Assembly: GCA_026389895.1 (NCBI GenBank)
Contig: JAPLGZ010000835.1
Coordinates: 1 to 42,966 of the forward strand
Direction: 5' to 3'
DNA from: Chloroflexota bacterium
GTDB taxonomy: Bacteria > Chloroflexota > Anaerolineae > Caldilineales > Caldilineaceae
DNA length: 42,966 nt
Positions 1-7,359 of this stretch are shown piece by piece (position 1 is the first letter of the stretch; every line of letters starts with the position of its first letter). The notes beneath the pieces are model-generated. The model saw only the letters and a program-made list of their open reading frames with translations, did not search any database and was not told the origin of the DNA. Made by a program: the position numbers and the translations under genes.

Positions 1-397
1 GGTTCAGTTGTTCTTGGCTCTGGCTTGCCGTCGTATCTGAAACGGTGTCAGTAGCAGCCACATTGGCATTCGCCGGGGGATCATTAGCCAGTGACGCCAA
101 CGCCGAAAGCAGTGGCGGGGCAATCACCTCGTCAACCTGACCATAGGCTTCGACGGCATGGCGCTGCACTGAATAGCTGAGCGTATCTCCCGTGCTCAAC
201 GAGCTAACAATAATGATCGTGCTCAAGGTCAAGCCGAGTACAATCAAAACCGATTGGGCTGGCCGCCGTGGAATGTTACGAATGCCCAACTTCGCCAGCA
301 CCGGTTTGCGCAACGAAAGGAAAAGTAAATAGAGCAGCAGGGCGATTACAACGATCACCAGCCCGGTTGTGATGTTGGTATTGATGTTTTGCAGCAT
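1..397 (-). CDS. ABC transporter permease, FtsX/MacB type (3' part outside window)
   Basis: The reading frame opens with ATG at 395-397 (minus strand) and stays open to the window edge, giving the first 132 residues. It begins with a hydrophobic segment (about residues 10-30, rich in V, I, A and L), then a basic stretch ([18 protein letters not shown]), then a second hydrophobic segment ([18 protein letters not shown]). An extracytoplasmic region starts after that. This order, with the NIPRRP...S(V)LIVLGL motif before a membrane helix, is typical of FtsX-like permeases that pair with LolD/MacB ATPases and move lipids, peptides or lipoproteins outward. It lies 62 bp downstream of the ATPase gene on the same strand, so the two form a transporter operon. 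The substrate cannot be told from this fragment. The family call is good; the exact role is inference. Confidence 0.75.
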   Translation of the reverse strand, partial: MLQNINTNITTGLVIVVIALLLYLLFLSLRKPVLAKLGIRNIPRRPAQSVLIVLGLTLSTIIIVSSLSTGDTLSYSVQRHAVEAYGQVDEVIAPPLLSALASLANDPPANANVAATDTVSDTTASQSQEQLN

Positions 398-459
398 AAG
401 TGGTCCTTTTGATGGAGCGTGGAGCGTGATACTCGTCTCTCACGTATCATGCTTCACAG

Positions 460-1191
460 TTACGCCGCTACTAAGGCCGCGGGTTCAGTTTCAGGTGCGA
501 GGTGCGCTTGGCCATCGTCGATAATCTGCCCATCCTGCATGCGCACGATGCGATCACACAAATTACCAATTTGCGCATCATGCGTCACGATGACCAGGGT
601 CTGTCCGCGTTCCTGATTTAGTTGGCGCATCAGTTGCAAGATATCATCCGCAGATTTGCTATCCAGGTTGCCCGTTGGCTCGTCTGCCCAGACGATGGCC
701 GGGTTGTTGACCAGGGCGCGCGCAATCGTCACTCGTTGTCGCTGACCACCGGAAAGCTCCGCCGGGCGATGATGCGAACGATCCGTTAAGCCAACCTGCG
801 CGAGGGCGGCCAGGGCGCGTTTGCGGGCCTCGGCTGGTTTCACACCGCTGACCAGCAGTGGCAATTCTACATTTTCAACCGCCGTGATCACTGGCAGCAA
901 ATTGAACGTTTGAAAGACAAAACCCATCCGCTGGGCGCGATAAGTCGTGCGCGTTCGGTCGTTCATCGTGCGCAAATCTGTCCCTTCAATCATCACTTCG
1001 CCCGAATCAAAATCATCCAGGCCAGAAATACAGTTGAGCAATGTAGTCTTACCACAGCCCGACGGTCCCATAATGGCGACCATTTCGCCGCGTGCGACCA
1101 TCAGATCAACACCGCGCAAAGCGTGTACTTGGATCTGACCATTACGAAAAGTTTTGTGCAGCTGGTGCGCAGAGATAATCGGTTGTTCCAT
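460..1191 (-). CDS. ABC transporter ATP-binding protein, LolD/MacB family
   Basis: This is a 243-residue ATPase with all the motifs of an active ABC subunit: Walker [10 protein letters not shown] (about 42-50), Q-loop in VFQTFNLLP, signature LSGGQRQR, Walker [14 protein letters not shown], and the switch histidine in IVTHD. The TFNLLP and EPTGNLDS forms are typical of the LolD/MacB/FtsE group, which drives FtsX-type permeases by mechanotransmission. It energises the permease encoded immediately downstream. An AAGGAG Shine-Dalgarno lies about 9 bases before the ATG, which supports the start at 1191. A sigma-70-like promoter lies about 190 bp upstream, giving a long untranslated leader. Confidence 0.93.
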   Translation of the reverse strand: MEQPIISAHQLHKTFRNGQIQVHALRGVDLMVARGEMVAIMGPSGCGKTTLLNCISGLDDFDSGEVMIEGTDLRTMNDRTRTTYRAQRMGFVFQTFNLLPVITAVENVELPLLVSGVKPAEARKRALAALAQVGLTDRSHHRPAELSGGQRQRVTIARALVNNPAIVWADEPTGNLDSKSADDILQLMRQLNQERGQTLVIVTHDAQIGNLCDRIVRMQDGQIIDDGQAHLAPETEPAALVAA

Positions 1192-1364
1192 TGCTTCTGT
1201 TCTCCTTTATACAATCGCCTATCAATAAGTTCAATGATGTCAATAATCTTACGCATGCAAAAATGAGTAGTTGCAAGATTCAATCAACCAATCATCAACT
1301 TGCCGGCCATCGCGATGGCAAGCCACTTTCGCAAAATGATGAGGTTGGCCAAAATTGTCGTGAG

Positions 1365-1423
1365 AAAATAAAATCTTCTCCTCAGTCTAAGGCGTAGTAA
1401 GCGTTTTAGCAACATTTTTTTGT
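1365..1423 (-). promoter_or_regulatory. Promoter repeat copy 1 (TTGCTA-17-TAGACT) upstream of the ABC exporter
   Basis: On the minus strand TTGCTA (1407-1412) and TAGACT (1384-1389) are separated by exactly 17 bases. The surrounding 59 bases match the segment at 10282-10340 at about 50 of 59 positions with no gaps, from an A-rich run (ACAAAAAAATG) through the -10 and about 20 bases beyond. Conservation past the -10 suggests the initially transcribed region also matters. The nearest downstream gene is the ABC ATPase. The rest of the 1192-1710 gap holds this promoter, its leader and the inverted-repeat element at 1578-1681. No gene was seen in it. Confidence 0.6.
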
Positions 1424-1577
1424 CTAGAAGAAAAGTACTACGTTCCAATCCAATTGAGCACCAGATTTTTTGATGCCGGTTTGGGTATAACGAGATGCGC
1501 ACAGCCATCTAAGCAAGGGAGGTCACTGGTGCCTCTTTATCAGATTTAGTACAGTGTAAACAAAGGACCTCGGTATC

Positions 1578-1681
1578 TCGTAGGTCCGGTTTTCAACCGG
1601 ACAAATGCCGTTTACTCAGTCTATTGCCAGCGCATTGATCCGCCTTGGCGCGGCTTGTCACGCTTGCAGCGTGACCTACGA
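1578..1681. repeat. Composite inverted-repeat element (nested hairpins)
   Basis: The outer arms TCGTAGGTC (1578-1586) and GACCTACGA (1673-1681) pair perfectly. Inside are two further perfect hairpins: GTCCGGTT-ttc-AACCGGAC (1584-1602) and GTCACGC-ttgca-GCGTGAC (1657-1675). The inner hairpins overlap the outer arms, so alternative folds or a cruciform are possible. It lies just downstream of the alcohol dehydrogenase gene on the minus strand and could act as a terminator, or be a dispersed REP-like element. Confidence 0.55.
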
Positions 1682-1710
1682 ATGACCACACAACTGAATG
1701 AACACTGTAT

Positions 1711-2598
1711 TTAGTTGGTATGTTCCACCGTGATGACGACTTTTCCTTGGGCGTGGCCTGCTTCGAGATAACGGATTGCGTCAGGAACCTCAAACAATGG
1801 ATAACAGCGGTCGATGACCGGTGTCACTTTGCCGGCGTCGATCAGTTCTTTTATCAACATTAGATCCTTTTGGTCGGGTCTTGCCAGCATGTTACCCATT
1901 TTCTGACCGCCCTTCTTGGAGCGCCAGGGGCCGAGGAGCATGGCTTCGAACATTTGCGCCGTGGCGCCGCCGCTCATCACATAAATGCCCTGAGGACGTA
2001 AGGCCCGCTGGTACGCGGCAATGGGCTGATAGCCGTTCGCCGCCAGAATCAGGTCATACTGCTGGCCATTTTGGGTAAAGTCTTCTTTGGTGTAATCAAT
2101 CACATGGTCGGCCCCAAGCGAGCGCACCATTTTCATTTTTGTCGTGCTACAGACGGCAGTGACTTCCGCGCCCAGTGCTTTGGCAATCTGCACTGCAAAG
2201 GTCCCCACACCGCCCGACGCCCCATTGATCAGCACCTTCTGCCCGGCCTGAATTTGGCCGGCGCGCAGACCTTGCAGGGCGGTGACCGCCGACACCGGTA
2301 CGGTGGCGGCTTGCTCGAAGGTCAAGTTGGTCGGTTTCAGCGCAAAGGCATTTTCGGCAGCAGCAACATACTCGGCAAAAGCGCCAAAGCCACACACGGA
2401 TAAGTCCCCGAATACCGCATCACCGGGCTTAAACTGCGTTACATGGCGACCCACCGCTTCAACTCGCCCCGCCACTGAAGCACCGATGATCTTGTATTTG
2501 GGGGTTAGCAACCCAAACATGAAGCGCATCAAGAACGGGTCGGCGCGCAGCAGATGCCAGTCGCCCGCCGCGACGGAGGCCGCAACCACTTTGATCAA
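1711..2598 (-). CDS. NAD(P)-dependent alcohol dehydrogenase (zinc-less, quinone-oxidoreductase-like), 5' end damaged, probable pseudogene
   Basis: The 295 readable residues belong to the zinc-independent medium-chain dehydrogenase/reductase family. A GroES-like part (AASVAAGDWHLLR) precedes a Rossmann domain with the NADPH-binding motif INGASGGVGTFAVQIAK (about 125-141). Family members normally start about 30 residues earlier. The expected start is still present: AGGA followed by ATG at 2619-2621, encoding Met-Gln-Ala. After five more codons that frame hits TGA at 2595-2597, and the dehydrogenase frame continues in another phase (DDQVLIKVVAAS). A deletion of roughly 70 bases just after codon 3 explains both the missing residues and the shift. 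The only in-frame start left is TTG at 2596-2598, overlapping that TGA. The gene follows the DUF4386 gene at 2674 by 52 bp. The product probably cannot fold its first strands, so loss of function is likely. Confidence 0.8.
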   Translation of the reverse strand: MIKVVAASVAAGDWHLLRADPFLMRFMFGLLTPKYKIIGASVAGRVEAVGRHVTQFKPGDAVFGDLSVCGFGAFAEYVAAAENAFALKPTNLTFEQAATVPVSAVTALQGLRAGQIQAGQKVLINGASGGVGTFAVQIAKALGAEVTAVCSTTKMKMVRSLGADHVIDYTKEDFTQNGQQYDLILAANGYQPIAAYQRALRPQGIYVMSGGATAQMFEAMLLGPWRSKKGGQKMGNMLARPDQKDLMLIKELIDAGKVTPVIDRCYPLFEVPDAIRYLEAGHAQGKVVITVEHTN

Positions 2599-2673
2599 GA
2601 CTTGATCGTCCTGGCTTGCATAAGGTTTTCTCCTGAGATTTTTCTGATTTGGTCATGTTCAGCATGGGTCATG

Positions 2674-3378
2674 TTAGGTAACTGCCAACGCCCGTTTTTT
2701 CCACTGTTCAATGTTGACCCCTTTCATCAACAGCCACAAAGGTAAGGCAATTTCAACAATCGAAAGCAAACCAATCGAGGTGAATAGCGCTTTGGCGTGG
2801 GGAAAAAGCACGGTTCCAAAACTTTGGACGAAATAGCAGAAAGCAGCCACCATCAACAAGCCGCCGACCATTTTGGGCAGGTAGCCCGACTGATAAACCA
2901 AATAACCAAGCACCACGAGATGCAGACCAAACGCTACTCCCCAAATCAGCACCACTGCTTCATGCGCATTGAGAAAGAGTAATCCGAGCGCCGGCAACTG
3001 ATCAGGGGCGAAGACGGCCAAGTACCCGGCGCCGCTCAAAAGCAGCAAAACAAAAAAATGATTCAGCAGATTGATGCCCTGCAGAATGGTCATAGCCAGC
3101 CGAGCAAACGCGGCCACCAGCGCCAGCGTTTTGTTGACGGGTTTGAGTAAACTGTAGAGCAGTGCGCACAGCCCAATTTCGATCAAAAAGACGATTGTGT
3201 CGCTCACAATACCGAGGCGGAAGAGCCCTTCAGAAGCCCTGATATGATTGGCCGTTGTTACGGCATCGCCCGGTACAATCCGCGTGGCAGGAAGATAGAT
3301 AATGCCAAATGGTGCGATGACAGCCATGATTAGAATCAGGATCCCTGTAATTCTGGCGGTCTTTTGGATTGAATTCAT
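2674..3378 (-). CDS. DUF4386 family membrane protein
   Basis: A 234-residue integral membrane protein with about six hydrophobic helices, starting MNSIQKTARITGILILIMAV. The N-terminal pattern (MNS..K.ARI.G) and the final LLMKGVN-type motif are those of DUF4386 proteins, whose function is unknown. A frame extends back to TTG at 3402, but ATG at 3376-3378 is preferred because a purine-rich AGAAAGGGG site precedes it and family members begin at this MNS motif. It is the last of three DUF4386 genes here, separated from the next one upstream by a strong hairpin, and it precedes the damaged dehydrogenase. Confidence 0.85.
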   Translation of the reverse strand: MNSIQKTARITGILILIMAVIAPFGIIYLPATRIVPGDAVTTANHIRASEGLFRLGIVSDTIVFLIEIGLCALLYSLLKPVNKTLALVAAFARLAMTILQGINLLNHFFVLLLLSGAGYLAVFAPDQLPALGLLFLNAHEAVVLIWGVAFGLHLVVLGYLVYQSGYLPKMVGGLLMVAAFCYFVQSFGTVLFPHAKALFTSIGLLSIVEIALPLWLLMKGVNIEQWKKRALAVT

Positions 3379-3427
3379 TTTTATACCCCTTTCTCTGAGC
3401 AAATCGGCTGAATTTCATTGATTCAAC

Positions 3428-3492
3428 ATGACTTGTCGCTAATGTGGCCGACCCTAGATTATTAGGGTCGGCCACATTAGCGACCGGGTCAT
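3428..3492. terminator. Long perfect hairpin between two DUF4386 genes
   Basis: Arms at 3435-3456 and 3463-3484 pair over 22 bp without a mismatch around a 6-base loop (GATTAT). A further ATGAC/GTCAT pair (3428-3432 and 3488-3492) extends the stem beyond a small bulge. It starts just past the stop codon of the gene at 3494, so it most likely ends that transcript. There is no long T tract. Confidence 0.65.
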
Positions 3493-3493
3493 C

Positions 3494-4231
3494 TTAGGCG
3501 GCGGACAAACTCGCTTTATCGGCGTTGATCTCTGTTTTCGCCGACTCGACAGCGATCGCCGGTGAATTGAAGCCCTTAACGATCAGCCACACCCCGATGA
3601 ACACCTCCCAGAGGCCGCCTGGATACGAGAGGAGATCACCCAGACCGGACCCCATGATGGCCGACACCATCCCACCCAAAATAGTCGCGTAGCCAACAAG
3701 ACCCCAGACGGCCAGCCAGCGCGGCACTAAGTTTGCCTTATACAACGTGGTGCAAAGCATCAAACCAGAGACCCCCAGCGTACACATGGCGATCGAGTAG
3801 GCATAAAGTTGCCCCTGTGTGAGCAGCGTGCTCAAGGCTTGCAGATAGGCAGCGTTGGGTGCCACAGCTTTCAAATACTCACTGCCTAGTGGGATTTGTA
3901 GCAGAATGAAAAGCACCATGATGGTAATGAAGACGGCATCCATGATCCGGGCCGCCAGGTAGCCAACAGCCATGCGTTCGCGGTGTGGCTTCAGCACAGG
4001 AAACATCAATACCCCATGAGCGGCGTCGCCAGCGGCGGCCAGCAACCAGAGCACCGCGCCGATGGCTAGCGTCAGGCTGTTGGTGGAAAGCGTGGCCAGA
4101 TGATTCGGCGCACCCAGAACGGATTGGATGAGCATCATCCCGCCAATGCCGACTACGAACCCGGCGATATATACCACCCCCACAACAGTTGCGGTCGTTC
4201 GGTATGGTTTCATTTCTTTTGTAGTAATCAT
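3494..4231 (-). CDS. DUF4386 family membrane protein
   Basis: A 245-residue membrane protein with about six helices. Visible features are an N-terminal TTATVVGVVYIAGFVVGIGG segment and a C-terminal GGLWEVFIGVWLIVKGFN segment, both typical of DUF4386. ATG at 4229-4231 is chosen because AGGAGA lies about 7 bases upstream; the longer frame back to 4300 adds residues unlike the family. It lies 80 bp downstream of the third DUF4386 gene and is closed by the hairpin at 3428-3492. The function is unknown. It is the most divergent of the three copies. Confidence 0.83.
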   Translation of the reverse strand: MITTKEMKPYRTTATVVGVVYIAGFVVGIGGMMLIQSVLGAPNHLATLSTNSLTLAIGAVLWLLAAAGDAAHGVLMFPVLKPHRERMAVGYLAARIMDAVFITIMVLFILLQIPLGSEYLKAVAPNAAYLQALSTLLTQGQLYAYSIAMCTLGVSGLMLCTTLYKANLVPRWLAVWGLVGYATILGGMVSAIMGSGLGDLLSYPGGLWEVFIGVWLIVKGFNSPAIAVESAKTEINADKASLSAA

Positions 4232-4311
4232 CCTGTTTTCTCCTTTTTGTCGGTATCGAAAATAAATATAGCTGACGCATCTGCCTGGTGGTTCTAGCAA
4301 ATGTTTGGATG

Positions 4312-5055
4312 TTACGATAGCTTCTCGCCCAAAACGAGACCTGTTTTCCCGGTTCGTACGGTGGGAGCGCCAGCAGCGGTCTCTCTCACCCCTTTCACGA
4401 GCAGGTAGCCGAGCATCCAGACCTCGGCGATCGTGGGTGGGATTGCCAAGAAACCGTGGATGGTTGCGCCAAAGTCAGGGGCCAGGAACGCCGCGAGCAG
4501 GTCCACAAGATAGGCGACAGACGCAACGATGAGCACGACGCCCAGCGCCTTGGGAAAGAGCCCAGACTTGTAGGCGAGATAGCCGAGCGGCGCCAACCAC
4601 AGGCCAAAGAAGACCTGTGCGGCGAAGGTGCCATAGTGCTGGATGTCGAGCAGAAGCAGCACGATGGCATTTGAACCCGCAATGCCGAAGGCAGTCGCAT
4701 AGGCGCTGTCAGTTGCGACTCGCAAGCCCTCAAACTGGAAGACGGCATTCAGAGAAATGATGCCGGCTGCGAGTACGACAAAGACGAGCATTGTCCGCGC
4801 CACGATCTTGTTTACATGCTGGAGCAGGCTGTAGAGGGTCATGGCCACGAGGACAAAGAATGTCGCATCCACCAGGTGGGCGACGACGCCAAAGCGCATA
4901 AGCCCGGCGTTTGCCACAACGTTCCCAACCGTAGCCGCCGCATTGCCGGCTACATACAGCTTGGGGTCCAGAAATCCTTCGGCAAAGCCACCGAAGATGC
5001 CGACGAACAGATAGAAAACGCCGGCGATTCTGGCGAGGCGCTTGGGTGAATTCAT
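4312..5055 (-). CDS. DUF4386 family membrane protein
   Basis: A 247-residue membrane protein beginning MNSPKRLARIAGVFYLFVGI, a near-textbook DUF4386 start. About six hydrophobic helices follow, with the conserved PPTIAEVWMLGYLLVKGV near the C-terminus. ATG at 5053-5055 has GAAGGAGC about 8 bases upstream. A second in-frame ATG at 5137-5139, also with an AAGGAG site, would add 28 polar residues (MASHERLQPAEKST...) with no family counterpart, so the shorter start is preferred. It heads the DUF4386 cluster and probably arose by duplication. Confidence 0.83.
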   Translation of the reverse strand: MNSPKRLARIAGVFYLFVGIFGGFAEGFLDPKLYVAGNAAATVGNVVANAGLMRFGVVAHLVDATFFVLVAMTLYSLLQHVNKIVARTMLVFVVLAAGIISLNAVFQFEGLRVATDSAYATAFGIAGSNAIVLLLLDIQHYGTFAAQVFFGLWLAPLGYLAYKSGLFPKALGVVLIVASVAYLVDLLAAFLAPDFGATIHGFLAIPPTIAEVWMLGYLLVKGVRETAAGAPTVRTGKTGLVLGEKLS

Positions 5056-5170
5056 GGTAGATGCTCCTTCATCTTTATGGGATGCGTTGCTGGTAAAAGT
5101 GGATTTCTCCGCTGGTTGTAAACGTTCATGGCTAGCCATCGTTTTTCTCCTTTTAATGAACCATACTGCT

Positions 5171-5443
5171 TCACTGTTTGTTCGCTGACGCATCTGCCTG
5201 GTCGGGCTGTAGGCGATTGACCGAGATCAATGGCATACCTAAATCACGCACTTTTCTGAGCAAGCCATACAACGCCGCCTGATCGACTACTGAGCCGGTT
5301 AAACACGTAGTTCCGTTCTCTCCCGGCGTAATGATCAGACCTTCAAACCAATTGACCCACCGATCAGTCAAGCGTCCCATGATGCGAATTTCATATAGTC
5401 CTGGCTCGTCATAATCCTCAGTCGCTCTCTCTGTTTCACACAT
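5171..5443 (-). CDS. Small conserved protein of unknown function
   Basis: A 90-residue soluble protein. The core EIRIMGRLTDRWVNWFEGL, followed by TCLTGSVVDQAALYGLLRK and VRDLGMPLISVNRL, is a pattern often met in small uncharacterised proteins of Chloroflexota and Actinobacteria. I know of no assigned activity. There is no signal peptide or membrane segment. ATG at 5441-5443 is chosen over the longer frame to 5521 because the conserved core starts about 20 residues downstream of it. The region upstream carries the 12-bp tandem repeat at 5549-5618. Confidence 0.7.
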   Translation of the reverse strand: MCETERATEDYDEPGLYEIRIMGRLTDRWVNWFEGLIITPGENGTTCLTGSVVDQAALYGLLRKVRDLGMPLISVNRLQPDQADASANKQ

Positions 5444-5548
5444 GCTCGGCCTCGTGCATCTTCCCCCTATGGATAAAGCTCTTCGTTGTCTTCGTTCCTT
5501 GCTTCGATTCAAGGATACCAATCAATGGGGTGAGGCGTCATCACCATA

Positions 5549-5618
5549 TGTGATGATTCATGTGGTGATTGATGTGGTGATGGATGGGGTAATTGATGGG
5601 GCCGAATGTGGTGAGGGA
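5549..5618. repeat. Tandem 12-bp repeat array upstream of the small conserved gene
   Basis: On the plus strand the units read TGTGATGATTCA, TGTGGTGATTGA, TGTGGTGATGGA, TGGGGTAATTGA, then a 10-base variant TGGGGCCGAA, then TGTGGTGAGGGA. The period is about one helical turn. The array lies between the terminator of the ankyrin gene and the start of the minus-strand small conserved gene. It could be a multi-site operator or a simple slippage repeat. Confidence 0.6.
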
Positions 5619-5621
5619 GAT

Positions 5622-5661
5622 AAAAAGCCCTGGCAGATTTGTCAATAAACCTACCAGGGCT
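5622..5661 (-). terminator. Rho-independent terminator after the globin-ankyrin gene
   Basis: Read on the minus strand, AGCCCTGG (5654-5661) pairs with CCAGGGCT (5626-5633) and is followed by a run of T (plus-strand A at 5622-5626). The loop is about 20 bases. It lies 48 bp past the stop of the gene at 5709. Confidence 0.6.
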
Positions 5662-5708
5662 GGGGTTGAGCGTGGGTGACCGATGATGCGCTTATACCGA
5701 GTATGCGC

Positions 5709-7226
5709 TTATTCCGGGGCTTCGTGCTTGCTTCGCCGAGCCTGGTGGGCGATCAGGAGACGCCGCATTGGCGCTCTGTCGATGCTCCGACCCGCATTCT
5801 CCACCTCGTCCAGCGGTGTCTGCCCGCGCTCGTTGAGTGCGTTCACGTCGCTTCCGTGCTCGAGCAACGCTTCGACCACATTGACAAAACCAGCTTTCGC
5901 GGCGCAGTGCAACGCCGTGCGCCCCTTATACGGTGCGGTCACGTCGGCGCCGCACCGGAGCATCGCCCAGGCGAGTGCGGCGTTCTCCTTGTGGCCGCTG
6001 TTACCCGTGCAGCAGAGGCCGACCCAAGCCCCCGGCTCCTGGTTGACGTTCGCCCCCCGCGCCAGGAGTTTGTCGGCGATGGCGGGAACCATCACCCACT
6101 CGCCAGCGCCGATCGAAGCGGGATTCGCGCCGTGCGCAAGCAGGAGATCGGTCAACGCTTCATCACCTCGGTTGGCCGCAGCCCGCACCAGCCGCACGCT
6201 GTTCACGCCAACTGTCGCCCCTCGTTGCAACAAGAGTTGTGCGACTTCGAACTGGCCGGCGAAAACCGCGTGCAGCAACGGGGTGACCTGGGCAACGTCG
6301 CACCCAGGATCGGGCGCATCTGCGAGATCAGGGGCCAAATCCAGCAGCGCCTCTACAGCCTCAAGATCGCCGACATACGCGGCGGTAAAGATATCATACT
6401 GCGCGCCATGCTCGACAAGCAGGTTCACGAGCGAGGCGCGATGGTTGGCGAGCGCGCCACAGAGCGGGGTAATCCGCAGCATGGGGAGGCCATAGGTCTT
6501 CGCATCGCTCCCTGGCAGCATCGCCACCGCGTTGACATCCACACCCTGGCGCAAGAGTTCCTCGGCGATCCTGCTCTTGCCGCGTGCAGCCGCGATTAGC
6601 AAGAGCTTCGGCCCATGCAACATGAAGACCTGTGGCTGTGCGGCAGTGATCGCCGCGAGGCCTACGGAGTCGTCGCGCTGGACAGCGCGCAGAAAGCGCG
6701 GGTCGGAAACATCGCGGAGCCGCTCGCCTGGCACAGGCTCGTCCGTCCGGTTGACGAGCGCCAGTGCGAGGCGGAAAATGAGTGGTCGGATTTCGGTAAT
6801 GAGGGCCGGGTCTTTAACCACTGCGGCCAAGGAGTCGAGGAAGTGGCTGAGCCAGTGGCCCGCCATGCCGCGGCTGATCGAAACAGACCCGTGCGCCGCC
6901 TTAAGCCCCGGTGGCCACATCGCGTCGAAATACGTCGGCGCGCCACCGAACCACGCCTCAAAAAAGAGCTTCTGCCGGGCGCGTTCTCGCGCCAGATCAC
7001 GATTAAACGCGGGGCGGAGAACGGTGTCCATTTCGATACGGTCGTAAAGCCCATCGACGAGCCCGGCAACAGCCGCCCGCCCACCGAGCGCCTCGAACGT
7101 TCCAGCAGGGGGGAACAGCGGCGCGCGGGCGCCCTCTGGGCGCGAACCGAATACGCCGCGATGATCGAGGCCGGGCTGAAGTTGGAGCGGGATTGCCCCA
7201 ATTTGTTGCTTTCCTCCTTCGTTCAT
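5709..7226 (-). CDS. Truncated haemoglobin (group II-like) fused to ankyrin repeats
   Basis: A 505-residue protein with two parts. Residues about 40-165 resemble a group II truncated globin: FEALGGRAAVAGLVDGLYDR (helix A/B with a B10 tyrosine), QKLFFEAWFGGAPTYFD, a probable proximal histidine in LKAAHGSVSIS, and GHWLSHFLDSL with the conserved G8 tryptophan. The rest, from about residue 185, is a run of ankyrin repeats (for example TPLLHAVFAGQFEVAQLLLQRGA and TALHCAAKAGFVNVVEALLEHG), which bind proteins. Globin-ankyrin fusion is unusual and suggests a haem-based gas or redox sensor that signals through protein contacts; that role is inference. ATG at 7224-7226 has AAGGAG about 8 bases upstream. 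The next genes upstream are a MalT-like regulator and a free globin. Confidence 0.8.
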   Translation of the reverse strand: MNEGGKQQIGAIPLQLQPGLDHRGVFGSRPEGARAPLFPPAGTFEALGGRAAVAGLVDGLYDRIEMDTVLRPAFNRDLARERARQKLFFEAWFGGAPTYFDAMWPPGLKAAHGSVSISRGMAGHWLSHFLDSLAAVVKDPALITEIRPLIFRLALALVNRTDEPVPGERLRDVSDPRFLRAVQRDDSVGLAAITAAQPQVFMLHGPKLLLIAAARGKSRIAEELLRQGVDVNAVAMLPGSDAKTYGLPMLRITPLCGALANHRASLVNLLVEHGAQYDIFTAAYVGDLEAVEALLDLAPDLADAPDPGCDVAQVTPLLHAVFAGQFEVAQLLLQRGATVGVNSVRLVRAAANRGDEALTDLLLAHGANPASIGAGEWVMVPAIADKLLARGANVNQEPGAWVGLCCTGNSGHKENAALAWAMLRCGADVTAPYKGRTALHCAAKAGFVNVVEALLEHGSDVNALNERGQTPLDEVENAGRSIDRAPMRRLLIAHQARRSKHEAPE

Positions 7227-7359
7227 TGAATGGTCTCCTTGAATTCGTTGGTTCATCACTCAGTGAGCATGAGACGAAGCAGCAAACGGCAGCAAGTGCT
7301 TGGCATACTTTCTCGTTCGACTGGCCTTTAAGAAGCTGTTTAAACAGGCGCTAAGTCCC

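Noticed and set aside
1284-1508. Minus-strand 74-codon frame with a KKMLLKR.LRLRL.R.FYF segment similar to the extension above
   Set aside because: The similarity comes from the shared promoter repeat and not from a protein. There is no ribosome site and the composition is not gene-like.
5549-5618. The 12-bp tandem array as a CRISPR or as another copy of the direct-repeat promoter
   Set aside because: The units are too short and have no spacers for CRISPR. The sequence does not match the GTATC modules and no CTGTT-N19-TTNAAT follows.
5676-6599. Plus-strand frames of 270-307 codons opposite the globin-ankyrin gene
   Set aside because: They are antisense shadows of a GC-rich gene with clear domains; their residues are Arg/Ala/Ser-rich and show no motif.
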